NCBI GenBank assembly: GCA_029204045.2 | Contig: CM055077.1 | Span: forward strand, 6,711,221 to 6,775,220 | Length of the DNA stretch: 64,000 nt | Direction of reading: 5' to 3' | From: Tillandsia leiboldiana | Taxonomy: Eukaryota > Streptophyta > Magnoliopsida > Poales > Bromeliaceae | Shown: piece by piece, positions 1 through 13,512 of the stretch | Numbering within the stretch: position 1 is the first letter of the stretch | Layout of the letters: each line of letters starts with the position of its first letter | Notes under the pieces: model-generated | Databases searched by the model: none | Told to the model about the DNA's origin: nothing | Seen by the model: the letters and a program-made list of their open reading frames with translations, nothing else | Translations under genes and position numbers: made by a program

Positions 1-218
1 AATGCAGTGAAGTGGATCCTTATATATTTGAGAGGTACTGCGGATTTCTCACTCTGTTATGGTTCTGCGGGTTTGGAGTGCATTGGATATGTAGATGCAG
101 ATTTCGCAGGAGATAAAGACAAAAGAAAGTCTACCACGGGTTATGTTTTCTCCATGAGCGGTGGTGCTATTAGCTAGGAGTCGAAGTTTCAGTCGGTGGT
201 CGCTTTGTCAATGACGGA
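1..218 (+). pseudogene. Ty1/copia RNase H, first part (split by solo LTR)
   Basis: Frame 1 from base 1 reads as the start of a Ty1/copia RNase H domain, with the pattern GYVDADFAGDKDKRKSTTGY typical of that family. It is cut off on the left by the window edge. An in-frame TAG at 175-177 stands where copia elements have a conserved tryptophan codon (TGG), a simple G-to-A change, so the copy is dead. The reading frame stops at base 218, where a solo LTR was inserted, and resumes at 4234. The 5-bp target duplication ACGGA is seen at 214-218 and 4229-4233, and removing the insertion restores the frame exactly. The family call is confident; the lineage within copia is not determined. Confidence 0.88.
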
Positions 219-3200
219 TGTGAGGACCTGAATTCCCGCGATTGGATTACTGTGGGTTCGGCAGCTTCTGGAGGCTTTTGTTGAGTGTTGGAGGTGTTTA
301 CGCGCAAATCGGACTTCAAAACTGGACTCAGCGCGAAAAATGGATCGAGTTGGTGTGTTCGGATGCCCCTATAAATTTTTAGAGGTGGTTCTGCGCGAAG
401 CGGACATCGTATTTGGATTTAGCGTGGAAAAATGATGGAAATCGGCTATTTGGTTGTATTTTTCGGAGTCCGGATGAGCGAAAACGGGCAACCTGAAGTT
501 CGGGAGGTCATTCGGGTGCATGGAGGAGCTGTGGACCGGGGTGCCATGTGGCGGCGCCCCATTGGACCGGCGCAAAAGGCGCGGTCCACGGGGGCGCCTA
601 GCGGGGCGCGTGGCGGGCCTTGGTTGGCCCGCCGCCGCATGCACGTGGGCGCGCAGCGCGGTCCCCGCGTGAGGGACACGCGGCGCGCGCCCGTTGGTGG
701 CGCCGCGGCCACCCGGATCAAGCCGCATGGCTTGATCCGGGCGGCCCGTCCTGGGAGACGTGGCGGCCCGGATGGCCGCCACGTCTCCCGGCCCGCCGGG
801 CTGAGCGGGCCGGGCCCATCCTGTAGCTGTAGGGAGAGAAGGAGAGAGGGGAACTTCATATATTTGTGTTTCTTCTTCTTCTTCTTCTTCCTTCTTCCTC
901 ATTGGACCTTGGATTTTTGGAGGAGGTCAGGCAGAGCTTCACCAGCACCTCTTCTCCAACTTCATCACCTTGGATGGCCATTAGAGCTCTTGTGATTATC
1001 TTTTTCCCATGTTGGAGCACAAGCACCATTGTTGGATTTTCGGAGCTTCACTGTCACATTTTGGTGTAAAAATTCCCCAGGCTTCATTTTGTGGAATTTC
1101 GAGCTGAAATTTGGAGGGGATCTCCACGACAGGTAAATCTATAATTTTGATATTCAGTGTTTTGCAAGGATCATAAGATTTCTTGGAGGATTTCTGGTTT
1201 TTCTGCAACCTTCATGCACAGATTTTCTTTTTAGACACCTTGGAGTAATGTTGGGTTTTATCTTTGATACGATTTCGGAATTGGGAGTTCTTTAGCTCGA
1301 TCTCTATCTACTCTCGACGAGAAATCCATTGCCACCTTTCTCACTATATTTGGAGCTCGTTTGGATAGGTAAAACTCATCATCTTTCTAGACCTGTAGTG
1401 CTGGTTTTTACAGAGCAGAGTTTTGTAGCAATTGCATGTTTGTATGGTGTTAACTTTGGGTTTAGCATGATTTTTGGGGATTTCTTTGTATGGATGGATT
1501 AACAGGGTTAAGATGAGCATTTTTCATGTTGATATCTAAGCGTAATTTCTGCTGGATTGATCCCTAAAAATTCATGAAGTTCATGCTGAAATTTTGGTGG
1601 TTGCCGCGTTGTTTTGGGTGTATCTTGGCCTACAGGTATCGGAATGAGGAGTGTAAATACTCGTTTTGTATCTACTCGTCGCAAGGATCGCAATCATGTT
1701 TTTTCTTGATTTTTCGAAGGATTGCACATAGATGAAAAACTCCCTTTTCTGTGCTGGTTTGTAAAACAGCAAGTGCTGTTTTTCGGTGTTGACCGTGGTG
1801 TTGTTTGTGGGCCGTTTGTCAGTGGACTTGGCGGTGGTGTAGCTGAGATGTTGGTCGTGGCTGAAGCGCGAGCGACGATGTGCCGAAGGTGTGGTTTCGG
1901 CGGATGTTGTTAGCGAGTGACTGCGCACTTCACCGACTTCGGCTTTGCCTACGGAAAGCGATTCAGGTGGGTTGCTTTGTCTCCATAACTGGTGGACGGT
2001 TCTCAAATTCTATATGTTAGAATGCATGCATGTTTAGGGTACAATATATGTGGTTGAGGGGTAAGCTTAGGAATGATAATTGTATAAGGAATTGCCAGTT
2101 AATTATTCATGTTATGACTTATGGGAACTGGCAAGATCTATATCCATGATGATGATTAAGGAAAGCTTACCTTAGGGAACATTGATCTTTTGATTATTAG
2201 CATGCCATGTTAGCACATAGCTGTTATGAGATTTAATTATGCGATGGGGCAGGATTATGTATCTATGTGCGGATATCACATGAGATGATTTCTTATGAAT
2301 CATGTATTAAGGACAGGTGTAGTTCATTAGTGATTTTGGCATGTGATTATACCTTGTGGAGCTATTACGTGATTTACTCCCCCTTTTCCCTTATTGAGGA
2401 CAAATGCATGCTTGTATGGACATCTAGATAGGCCATCTTTTACTGCTACACTATCATGTTGGGACTTGACTTAGGAGAAACCATCTTTGCTTCTTTTCTT
2501 CTTTTTAGGCAGTCATGTGGTTCATGTTGCTCAGGTTCGAGCAGGGGTTTGGGATAGTGTAGTCGAGACTTCGAGTCTGGGACAGGTTGGGTTTGATTGT
2601 GGATTGTGGGTATTGCGGCGACCGCGGATATTGGGCGGTTGGCCGAGTGTCGGTTGTACTTGATTGTCGATAGCAGGATAGTGCGGCAACCGCGAATATG
2701 ACCGGAGGTCGGTTATGGGTTTATGGATTGTGGGGCATTACGGCAACAACGGATACTGGGCGGTTGACCGGATATTTACTTATGCATTAGATTGGGTATC
2801 AGATTTCTCTAGTGGACAGAGTTTCCCACTTATTGAGTACTATTGCATCTGATTGAGGACCGGGGTTTTCTTTAGTGGATGTGTTTTCCCACTTTGATCA
2901 GAGTCGTGATCCAGTCCTGCTGTTTTATGATACTTATGATACTTGTTACTGAGATACTTTACTCGTGTGGGTCGCTCCCCTCGAGTGCCACTCCGGAGTG
3001 TGCGACAGGCAGGCTTTGAGTCCTTGAGACTCTTTCTTCTCATCGGTGCTATGTGTTGGCCAGCATACCGATACGGCAGGCACAACAGGTAGTACCAGTT
3101 CTTACTGGTCCATTGATTTGGTTTATCACAGGCAGATACTTTATTGTTGCACTCGTGCCTGGGGGGGGGGGGGGGGGGGGGGGGGCTGAGTGGAGTCTAG

Positions 3201-4228
3201 TAGCTGTGTTGAGACCGGTACTAGTGTTGTGGGAACCGTTTGGGGTTGACGGTGGTCCCGGGGTCGTTGTGAGTATTTCGACCGTTGTGCGAGATGTTGA
3301 GGATCTTGAGTCTATCCGTTTTGAGAGAGAGCGTGGATTTTGACTATTACTTGCATGTGCCACTATTCGATAGCGAGTTAGTCCGTATGGACACGCTACG
3401 TAATTCCTGCCCGGCAGTGGGAGGTGGTTGTAGGTGGGCGCAGGCTTGACTGGACCAGATGTGGCAGTCAGCTCGATTGGGTCGATTGTGCACTTCATGT
3501 GCGAGTGGTTGCATATCTTTCATTGGTTTTCCCTATTTGAGCATTTAGATAGAGGCATGGTAGCTGTAGAGTATCTCCAGCATTATTGTTCAGTTTTTTA
3601 CTGCATGGTTATCTTATGTCTCTAGTAGACTTAGTGGGTAGATCGTCGGGCCTGGTGGTGGTACCCACTGAGAACTCCCTTTTGGTGTAGTTCTCACACC
3701 CATTGGGGGTTTTCTCCCTCATTTTTCTTTTCTCTTTTTTGTTTTGCAGAGTCTTGGCGGGTGTTGCTGATTCTGCGGTTGCTGTTCGAGGCGAGGGAGT
3801 CGCGAGGTAGATCCCTACCTATCTTTGGAGAGTAACTGTATCCATTCATTGGAGATTTGCAGTACAGTCAGTAGATTAGTTATTTTATTTCTACTTTTGA
3901 GAGATCATTGTATTGTGAGGATCTGACTTGTACTGAGAGTCTGTACACTGATGTATTATTTCAGGTTACCTCCATGTTGAGTTCGGAGTTATTGTATTTG
4001 AGGATTTTGTATGATTATCACTTATGGAGAGATGGATATTGTATCATTATTTCCAGTCGTACAGATGGTTGGTTTTCAGTTTTACAGTAATTTTATTTTG
4101 TAGCTCTGATATTTGTTTAGCTGTAGTCCCTTTTCTTGCAGGATGGACGATTCGCCTATGCGGGGTTTTGTATAGGCGGCGGATCTGTTGGCGAGCCCGG
4201 GTCGCAGTTTCGACCCCAGAGCGTGATA
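219..4228 (+). mobile_element. Solo LTR (4.01 kb) of a giant-LTR gypsy superfamily
   Basis: The element starts TGTGAGGACC and ends GCGTGATA (a decayed TGACA end), flanked by the direct repeat ACGGA on both sides, inside copia RNase H. There is no interior, PBS or second LTR, so it is a solo LTR left by recombination between two LTRs. It matches the LTRs at 50647-54421 and 57871-61939 module by module: the GGATTTAGCG-type block near 412, a GC-rich part at 500-830, the donor-like CAGGTGGGT at 1964, a GAGAACT/AGTTCTC hairpin at 3670-3695, TTTTGCAGAG near 3742, and a terminal hairpin at about 4152-4180. A run of 25 G lies at 3161-3185. ORFs inside it have no recognisable domain. Confidence 0.9.
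713..811 (+). other. Three consecutive perfect inverted repeats in LTR U3
   Basis: Three hairpin-forming repeats follow one another. The first is a 12-bp stem CCGGATCAAGCC with loop GCAT (713-740). The second is a 16-bp stem GGGAGACGTGGCGGCC with a 5-nt loop (753-789). The third is a 7-bp stem GGCCCGC with an 8-nt loop (790-811). They sit in the GC-rich part upstream of a TATA-like stretch (about 857). They are perfect although the LTR is otherwise decayed. Function unknown; they could be protein-binding palindromes or leftover foldback structure. Confidence 0.8.
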
Positions 4229-4233
4229 ACGGA

Positions 4234-4558
4234 GGCGGAGTATATAGCAGTGACACATGCTTGTAAGGAGGCTATCTGGCTAAAAAGACTTTTAGGAGAA
4301 TTGAAAGTGAAGCAAGATATGGTGGGAGTGAATTGTGATAGTCAAAGTGCAATACACTTGGCGAATAATCCGTCGTTTCACTCTCGGACGAAACACATTG
4401 ATATTTGTTATCACTTCGTGAGAGATGTGGTGGATGAGGGTTTTATCTTATTGTTGAAAATTCACACAGATGCGAATCCAGCAGATATTTTAACAAAGCC
4501 GGTGACTCGAGAGAAGTTCAATTGGAGTATGATTTTTCTCGGTCTTGGAGCTATGTGA
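4234..4558 (+). pseudogene. Ty1/copia RNase H, second part, to the pol stop
   Basis: The copia frame resumes after the solo LTR with EAEYIAVTHACKEAIWLK, then NCDSQSAIHLANNP, SRTKHIDICYHFVRD and ADILTKPV, the conserved order of motifs in the C-terminal half of copia RNase H. The frame ends with a stop at 4556-4558. Joined to 1-218 this gives about 180 residues of RNase H. The upstream part of the polyprotein lies outside the window. The second half is otherwise open, so the TAG at 175 and the 4 kb insertion are the visible lesions. Confidence 0.88.
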
Positions 4559-4632
4559 GGAGAGTAGGAATTTGGCAAGATCTTTAATTTTGTGTTTTAT
4601 GGAATTCGAGACATGTTTTTAAGTGAGAGAAT

Positions 4633-5168
4633 TGTTGGATTATGTAAAATCATGTTTCGAGTTGATATCACGATATTCAACTTCATGACGGATTGAATAT
4701 GTTGGATTTGATTCTAATTTAATCTAATCTTGTTCCTAAAGATTAGGGATGATTTAGGAATATTTTAAAGAGGATTCTTAAGAGGATATCGACGACGACT
4801 AGAAGTGATTTGAAAACTCAAATGGACGGCGGAGATCGTTTCCTATTAGAATTAGGTTTTTAGAGTTATATTAACTCTTGTGATTCATTTTTTATTTTTT
4901 AGGACTTCATTGAAAAAAATCCTAATTGAGAGGAAAAACGTAAAGAGCCTCCGTAAGAGAGTTTCTTGTAACCTAATTTTACTCATTGTACTTTTGTGTC
5001 GTGAATTAATCGAAAAATGCATTGAGGTGGTCTTGTCCGTGAACATAGGTTGACACATTGTTGGACGAACCACGTAAATCTTGTGTCCTTATATTCTCTT
5101 AATCGTTTTATTTGTTTAGTTATTCTCGTGCTTGTTTCTATGATCGTTATCGTTTACTTTCATTTACA
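4633..5168 (+). mobile_element. 3' LTR of the split Ty1/copia element
   Basis: About 75 bp after the copia pol stop a purine-rich tract (AAGTGAGAGAAT, a PPT) is followed by TGTTGGATTATG, a typical copia LTR start. The right end is placed at TTTACA (5168) just before the sequence turns GC-rich. The start is well supported by position and PPT; the end is less certain because neither the 5' LTR nor a flanking duplication can be seen. Confidence 0.6.
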
Positions 5169-5261
5169 AAAGATTCTGTTTTCGCTGCGCTCGTGTGCTG
5201 TGTGGGTTGAGATGTGCTCAGTAACCCCACGGCTGGTTCCCCCTTCAAATCCAACTTCACG

Positions 5262-5608
5262 GCAGCTCTCGGCGAGATCGAATCCCGCGTCTGTGGCTGC
5301 AACTTCGCCGCCGTTGCCTCTAGGAGGACCGGCGACTCCTCCTCCTCCTCCTCCGGCAACAGAGGAGGAAGGGGCACACGGCGAGCTGGAGCAGCTCAAA
5401 GGACTCGGCGGCGTGCTTCGCCTTTAGGTACGCCGTCTCCACCGTGTCCATGCCGAGCACGTGTCGCCGTCGCTGTTGCTTTTCGCCGCCGCTGCCGCCG
5501 CTGCCGTCACCGGAGGAGGAGGAGGAGTTGCCGATCCTCCTGGAGGCGATGGCGACGAAGCCGCAGCCGCGGACGCGGGACTTAGATCTCGCCGAGCGTT
5601 GCCGCGAA
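5262..5608. repeat. Inverted duplication of a gene-like GC-rich fragment
   Basis: The stretch at about 5257-5361 and the reverse complement of about 5509-5613 are clearly alike over roughly 100 bp: both contain CTCGGCGAGATC, CCCGCGTC, a GGAGGA...CGGC block and a run of CTCC. The arms are separated by about 150 bp. Both arms can be read as similar peptides (for example VASRRTGDSSSSS against IASRRIGNSSSSS on opposite strands), suggesting a captured coding fragment. I do not recognise the source gene. It follows directly after the copia LTR. Confidence 0.7.
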
Positions 5609-7068
5609 GTTGTAGATAGACTGATCTGTTTAATACTTTTATTATTATTATTCAACTAAGCTGTAGGTAGACTCTGTTTCTCTGAGTCTTTGTCCATGGA
5701 AAAGATTTGAGGAAAGGAGAAAAAAAATGGAGGAAAAGAAAAAGAAATTAAGAAAATAATAATTAATTAATTAATTAATTTTTATTTAATTTTTAATATT
5801 TTAGTGGATGTGTTGTGGTCTGGGTTCATGAGAGAGCTCATGCTATACTGGCAGAGGGGGAATCGACCTTTCTTTCTCTATTTTGCGCTAACTAGCAGAG
5901 AGAACAAATTTGCAGAGTTTAAAAATTTTACTTTTAAACGCATTTTTTTATATTTTTTAATAAGAATTATATATATTTTTTTTAACAAAAAAGTGTAACT
6001 CTCGTCTCAAATAATATAATTTTTGTTTTAAAAAATATAATTTTTATTCAAACAGTATAATTTTCATCCAAATATTGTAACTTTCGTTTCAAATAATATA
6101 ATTTTGTCTTAAAAAGTATATTTTTTTTCTCAAACAATACAGTATTTTTCTATAATAACGTGACTTCATCTTAACCGTATAATTTTATTTATTTATTTTT
6201 TTTATTTGGTTCTCTAGTTCTTAATTTTTTTGTAATAACGATGATATATAATAGTTTTCTTAGTATTTTTTTTTCCTATTTTCTATAATTTTTTTTGCCG
6301 TTGCCGTCCTCACTGCCGCCATGAACTCCGCCGGAGTGTCGAGCCGCGCTCGCTCCCCTGACATTCTGACCATAAGATATTCGGTGATACGTTTGATACA
6401 AAAAAAATAGATTTTAACTATATTAATTAATTATGCTCATCACATGATCAGTGATATGGTTGATGAAAAATTTTAAATTTTATTAAGTGTACTCATATTT
6501 ACCCTCAGCCGAGGGCGTGCGCACAATATCGAGGGGTGGCACTTTGGTAGGATCCACGGCGGCGGCGAGGGTGGCATCGACGTCGGCCGAATGAGGGTGG
6601 AGGGGTGCGAGAGCAAGACGGCAAGGTCGGAAAGGAGAAGGAGAGAATTAGCGTCGAAGAAAGACAAATCTCGAATGGAGAAAAAAGAACAAGAAAGAAG
6701 GAGAGAAAGAATAGATAATGAAGAAGAAGACGAACCACGAACGAACGGAAAAAAAATAACAAAAGGAAAAAAAAAATGAGAAGAAAAGAATAAGAATATC
6801 TTGATTACTTTTTTTAAAATTTGAATTGAATATATAAAAATAAAAAAATAATTTATTTTTGTAAAAGTATAAAATCAATCAATTTTTTATGCAAATTTAT
6901 CTTCTAAATATATATCCTTTCCGATCGTTAAAAATTACCATTCAAATAAAATTTACAATTCTCATTAATTTGACTATATACTTGCTGTTAGTGCATCTTG
7001 CATTTGCAAAAATCACCGTTTTCCCATGATTTTTCAAAACCTCTCGTCTATTTATTCCACTCACCTCT

Positions 7069-7108
<40 letters not shown>

Positions 7109-7693
7109 TTAAATATTAGGATTTTTAATTATTTATTTTTGACTATTTAAAATTTTTAAATTTATCTTGAAATTATCTAAATATCTTTTTAAATTTCAAT
7201 TCTCATTAGTAAACCTAAGGGATTTAGAAATTTTTGAAGAGATTTTTAAAAATTAATAGAGACATTTTGGCCAATAAAAAATATATTAGATATTTTTAAA
7301 TTTTTGAAAGGTATATTAAATATTATTTCAAAATAACAATATTTTTTGGTTAGTGAGAAATACCGTGTATTGAATATATAATTTTAGAAATCATATTCTT
7401 TGATAACATAAATTGTGAGAGTATTCAGTTTGGGTCGCATCATTCTCATGACGAGGATAGTAGATTTTGAATTGAGATAGAATATGTTTAAAAGTATTCA
7501 TTCTTTCTTATCACAAAATGTTCAAATCATAATTTAAATTATATGATTTTTTTAAAGAATTTGTTAGTTGTGTCGCAAAATTTGATTATTATTTTTAATA
7601 TTATATTTCTGATTTGTCGACAGATTCGTGATGCGATAAATTTTAAAAAATAATTTGAGAAAAAAATAATAATTGTATGTGATGTAAGCGAAG
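5609..7693. other. AT-rich spacer, no gene seen
   Basis: Low-complexity AT-rich DNA. It holds a loose repeat of TATAATTTTT(G/C)T units at about 6000-6130, a short GC-rich patch at 6300-6360 rich in GCCG, an A/G-rich stretch at 6600-6780, and a CT microsatellite at about 7073-7100. Open frames here come from skewed base composition. No RNA gene or recognisable domain was seen. Confidence 0.6.
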
Positions 7694-10600
7694 TGTGATG
7701 ATCCGGATCTCCGCAGAGGTTTTGGAGTATGTTCAATGACTTCTGGAGACTTATTTTGTGTGATGGAGATGATTGTGCGCAAATCGGACCTCAGGATTGG
7801 ACCCCGCGCAAAAATTAGAGCAAGTTTATCTATCCGGATGCCTTCGTCGAATTTTAGAAGTGGATTTTGGCAAAACGGTCATCGAATTTGGATTCAGCGC
7901 GCGAAAATGATGAAAATCGACTATTTACTTATATTTTTCGGAATCCGGACGCCCTAAAACCGACTTAGGGCATGATGTTACTGTTCCGGGCAGGATGATC
8001 AGCGCCGGCGGCAGCGAGCAGGTGGCGGAGCGCGGCGGCGCGGCTGCGGGCAGGCGCGGGCGGCGCAGGCAGACGCGGAGGCGCAGGCAGGCCGGTCCAC
8101 AGCCCAGGCGCGTACACCGGGACTAGAGAATTTGCACACATGCCAGGTGGCAGCACAGGATTGGCCAGGCCGCGCGGGTGGTGCCACTCCTGATTGGCTG
8201 ACAGGATCCGGTAGACCCAGCGCGACGACCAGCGAGTGGATTGCACGTGGACCACGTGGGACACGTGGCGCGCTCCCATTGGCGGGCGCCAGCCGCCGCG
8301 CGTGCACTGGGAACACGGAACTGAGGGGACCGGGACACATGGCGCAATCTCGTGGATTCGGGCGCGGAGGCGTGGACGACTGGATGAGCACCACGTGGAT
8401 TCGGGCGCCCAAATCTTGCCCCTTGGCCCGAAATAGTGGTCTTCTTGAATTTCAGCTATAAATAGCCCATTTTGGGCTTCTTTTGAGGATTTTTTGAGAT
8501 CCGTTTTAGGAGCTATTTTCAACAGTGAGCTTTTTCTTCGAGTCTTCTTCGCTTCTTGGGGTTTTAGAGGATTTTTTGAGATTGTTTGATATTTTTCCTA
8601 CCCGATCTCGTGAGCTGCGACGTTTCATCGACATCGGTATTTTCCGTCGATTCTTCGTCCGCAGGCTCCCCCGAGCTAAGTTCTTGGAGTTCGATTTCTA
8701 TCTACACTTCGTGAGGATCACAGTTGTATTTTTCTTGAAATTTTTGGAGGGCATCTCGCAGGAGGTAATTTTCTGTTTTGTGGACAGTTGCGGTGAGGTT
8801 ACTGTTTTGAGTGATTTGAGTTTACCGCGGTGTTTGGCTTGTATCTCAGTGACCACGAGGAGTTTTTTGGTGATTTTTGGTTCGTTGGAACCGTGGGGAC
8901 CTGAGGATCGCACACGTTAAATCTCAGCTCATTTGGACTTTGGACCGATGCGCGTATCCAGGCGGGTTGGATTTTCCTCCAAATCGACGGACTGTTTTCT
9001 AATTCTATCTGTAGCGGACATGCATGATAGTTATGTGTTCTATGTTGTTTGAGATATATATACATGGTAGAGTTGGGGACTTATTTACTGATTAAGACAT
9101 ATGCATGGCATAGTTGGGGACTTATTTACTGATCAGGTTATATGCATGGTATAGTTAGGGATTCATTTATTGTTCGGGATGTATGCATGCTAGAGTTAGC
9201 ATTATGGGTATTGGTTATGTTGTATGTTCAATTATGAAACATTGACTAACACCCCGTCATATATTTGCATGTTTAACCAGAGTAGTAGAAAACTCTCACT
9301 TGGACTAGGTCCTTTTATGTTTTAGTCTTCTTACACATTATATGTTTATTTTCTCCTGGATTTAGAATTTACTCCTCGCTCGGATAGTGGGCCGAGTGGT
9401 AGGGACAGTGTAGGATGCATGTTGCTCTCGTGCCGGGGGGCCGAGTGGAGTCTGGTGGATGAGGTTAGTTGGTGCTAGTGTCGGGAGCCGTTTGGGATGA
9501 CGGTGATCCCGGACTGTTGGGTTTTCTTCTGTTAGGTTCATTGTCATTGAGTTGAGACAGTATTGATCTTGTGATAGCAGAACCTTGGACCCAAAAATAA
9601 CTTTGGATACACATGATTTTTGTAAACTTAAATTTCTTTCCAAGCATCGAGGGGCGCCAGAACCCGTTCTTGTTTGATTAGGGCGAAGGCACTAGTCCTT
9701 CGAAACTTGAAAAAATAAAATCGTTTTTGACTAATTTTCTTATAAACTAAATGGTATTAAAATTGGGTTTTCCTTCAATCAAGATGATTTTCTAAAAAGG
9801 TGTTACTTTTTGTCCTCACCCAGTGAGGGATCGAGCGAAATTGTTTTTAGAAACAAATGTCATCATTTTATATAAATTTTCTCACCCCGACGAGGGTTCG
9901 AGTGATCTGGGTTCCAAAGGCTGCCTCTTTTTGGGACGAGAGCTACGGGCGGCTATGCCTGGAACCTGTTCTTGTTTGATTGGGGTTGTAGGCATCAGTC
10001 TCCCGGAATTCTTGGTCCCGGTGTTGCTGGTCGGTTGGGTTTGACGTTGGGCCGATGAGGGTTTCGGCTGGATGGTTATTTGGTTTGGATGGCGAACTGT
10101 TCGATCGTAGTTTTGGATTACAGCCTGCTTGTGCTACAGTTCTAGTTCTTAATTCTACACGGTTCTTTTCCTCAGTGGGGTCGCTCCCCCTGAGTGCCGC
10201 TCCGGATGCGATGGTTGTTTTGGTACGTTTGAACTCCCTATGAGGCCCAGTCCAGATTGGGCAGTGGTGGTGGGTGAGCGCAGGCTTGACTGGCCATTTT
10301 GGCAGTCATTACAGTTCGGTTGGTTTGGGCACCTCGAGTTAGAGTGGTTGCATATCATCATCTGTTTCACCCGCCCATTGAGCATCGTAGATAGAGGCAT
10401 GATAGCTGTAGTTTCTTTTCCAGCTAGTTTATTCTTATTTACAGTATTCTTGTTATCTTATGCCTCTAGTAGACTTAGTGGGCAGACCGTAGGGTTGGAG
10501 ATAGTATCCACTGAGAACTACGTGACGGTGTAGTTCTCACATCTTCTGTTGGTGACAGTTTTGTAGAGGCTTTTCTTTCCATCTCTGCTTCGGTTGGCTC

Positions 10601-11011
10601 GACGGATCTTGGTAAGGGAGTCGCGTGATAAATTCCTACCAGTGTTGTCTAATTGGTGAGATAGATGTACCAATCCGGACTATGGGTATTACTGTACACT
10701 GATGTATTTTTGATTTTAGTTTACCTTCCCTTTTGGACTCATAGATGTTATGTAGGGGGTTTCTACTTATATTTTGTTTTAGTGAACCAGAGTGTTGTAT
10801 TATTATCTTGGGAGGTGGATATTATATCCTTATTTCAGTTGTACAGTGGTTTCAGATTTTATTACCGACAGTTATTTTGAGCTCTGATATCTGTATAGTT
10901 GGTAGTTGCTATTCTTTTTCAAGTTGGACGCTTCGTCTATGCGAAATTTTTCGTATAGATGGTGAATCTGTTGACGAGTCCGGATCACAGTTTCGACGCC
11001 AGGACGTGACA
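7694..11011 (+). mobile_element. Solo LTR (3.3 kb), diverged member of the same superfamily
   Basis: It begins TGTGATGATCC and ends GGACGTGACA, flanked by CGAAG at 7689-7693 and 11012-11016. No interior, PBS or partner LTR is present, so it is a solo LTR. Shared modules include the TTGGATTCAGCGCGCGAAAA block at about 7890, G-boxes and GGATTCGGGCGC upstream of TATAAATA (8457), the GTCGCTCCCCCTGAGTGCC block at about 10180, the GAGAACT hairpin (10513-10538) and the terminal hairpin (10938-10965). Sequence differs a lot from the other members, so it is an older or separate subfamily. Confidence 0.88.
8244..8464 (+). promoter_or_regulatory. U3 promoter: G-boxes, GGATTCGGGCGC and TATA
   Basis: Four perfect CACGTG cores lie at 8244, 8253, 8262 and 8392. 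The third reads GACACGTGGC, the classical ABRE/G-box form bound by plant bZIP factors. GGATTCGGGCGC occurs once at 8397. TATAAATA is at 8457-8464. The order and spacing match those in the other LTRs of the superfamily, so this is the likely Pol II promoter of the element. Activity is inferred, not shown. Confidence 0.6.
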
Positions 11012-11016
11012 CGAAG

Positions 11017-13323
<2,307 letters not shown>

Positions 13324-13512
13324 TTGGATTACTATATTATTAATAGTACAAGTTATTAGTGCTATCAAGTTTTCTACCCTAGATCAATCTTTTTGATCAT
13401 TTTTATTCATTAGATCTTACTATTTTTCCAACCACCTATTAAACCCAAAGGGCCTACTATCATCTCAACTACACATCTTTTAATCCCAGAGTTAAAAACT
13501 TAATAGTACCAA

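Noticed and set aside
219..4228. Reading 219-4228 as a complete small element with two LTRs
   Set aside because: No internal PBS, PPT or direct repeat was found; module order matches a single LTR at 57871-61939.
4136..4233. N-terminal part of the frame starting at 4136
   Set aside because: It lies in the end of the solo LTR; the true copia frame begins after the duplication at 4229-4233.
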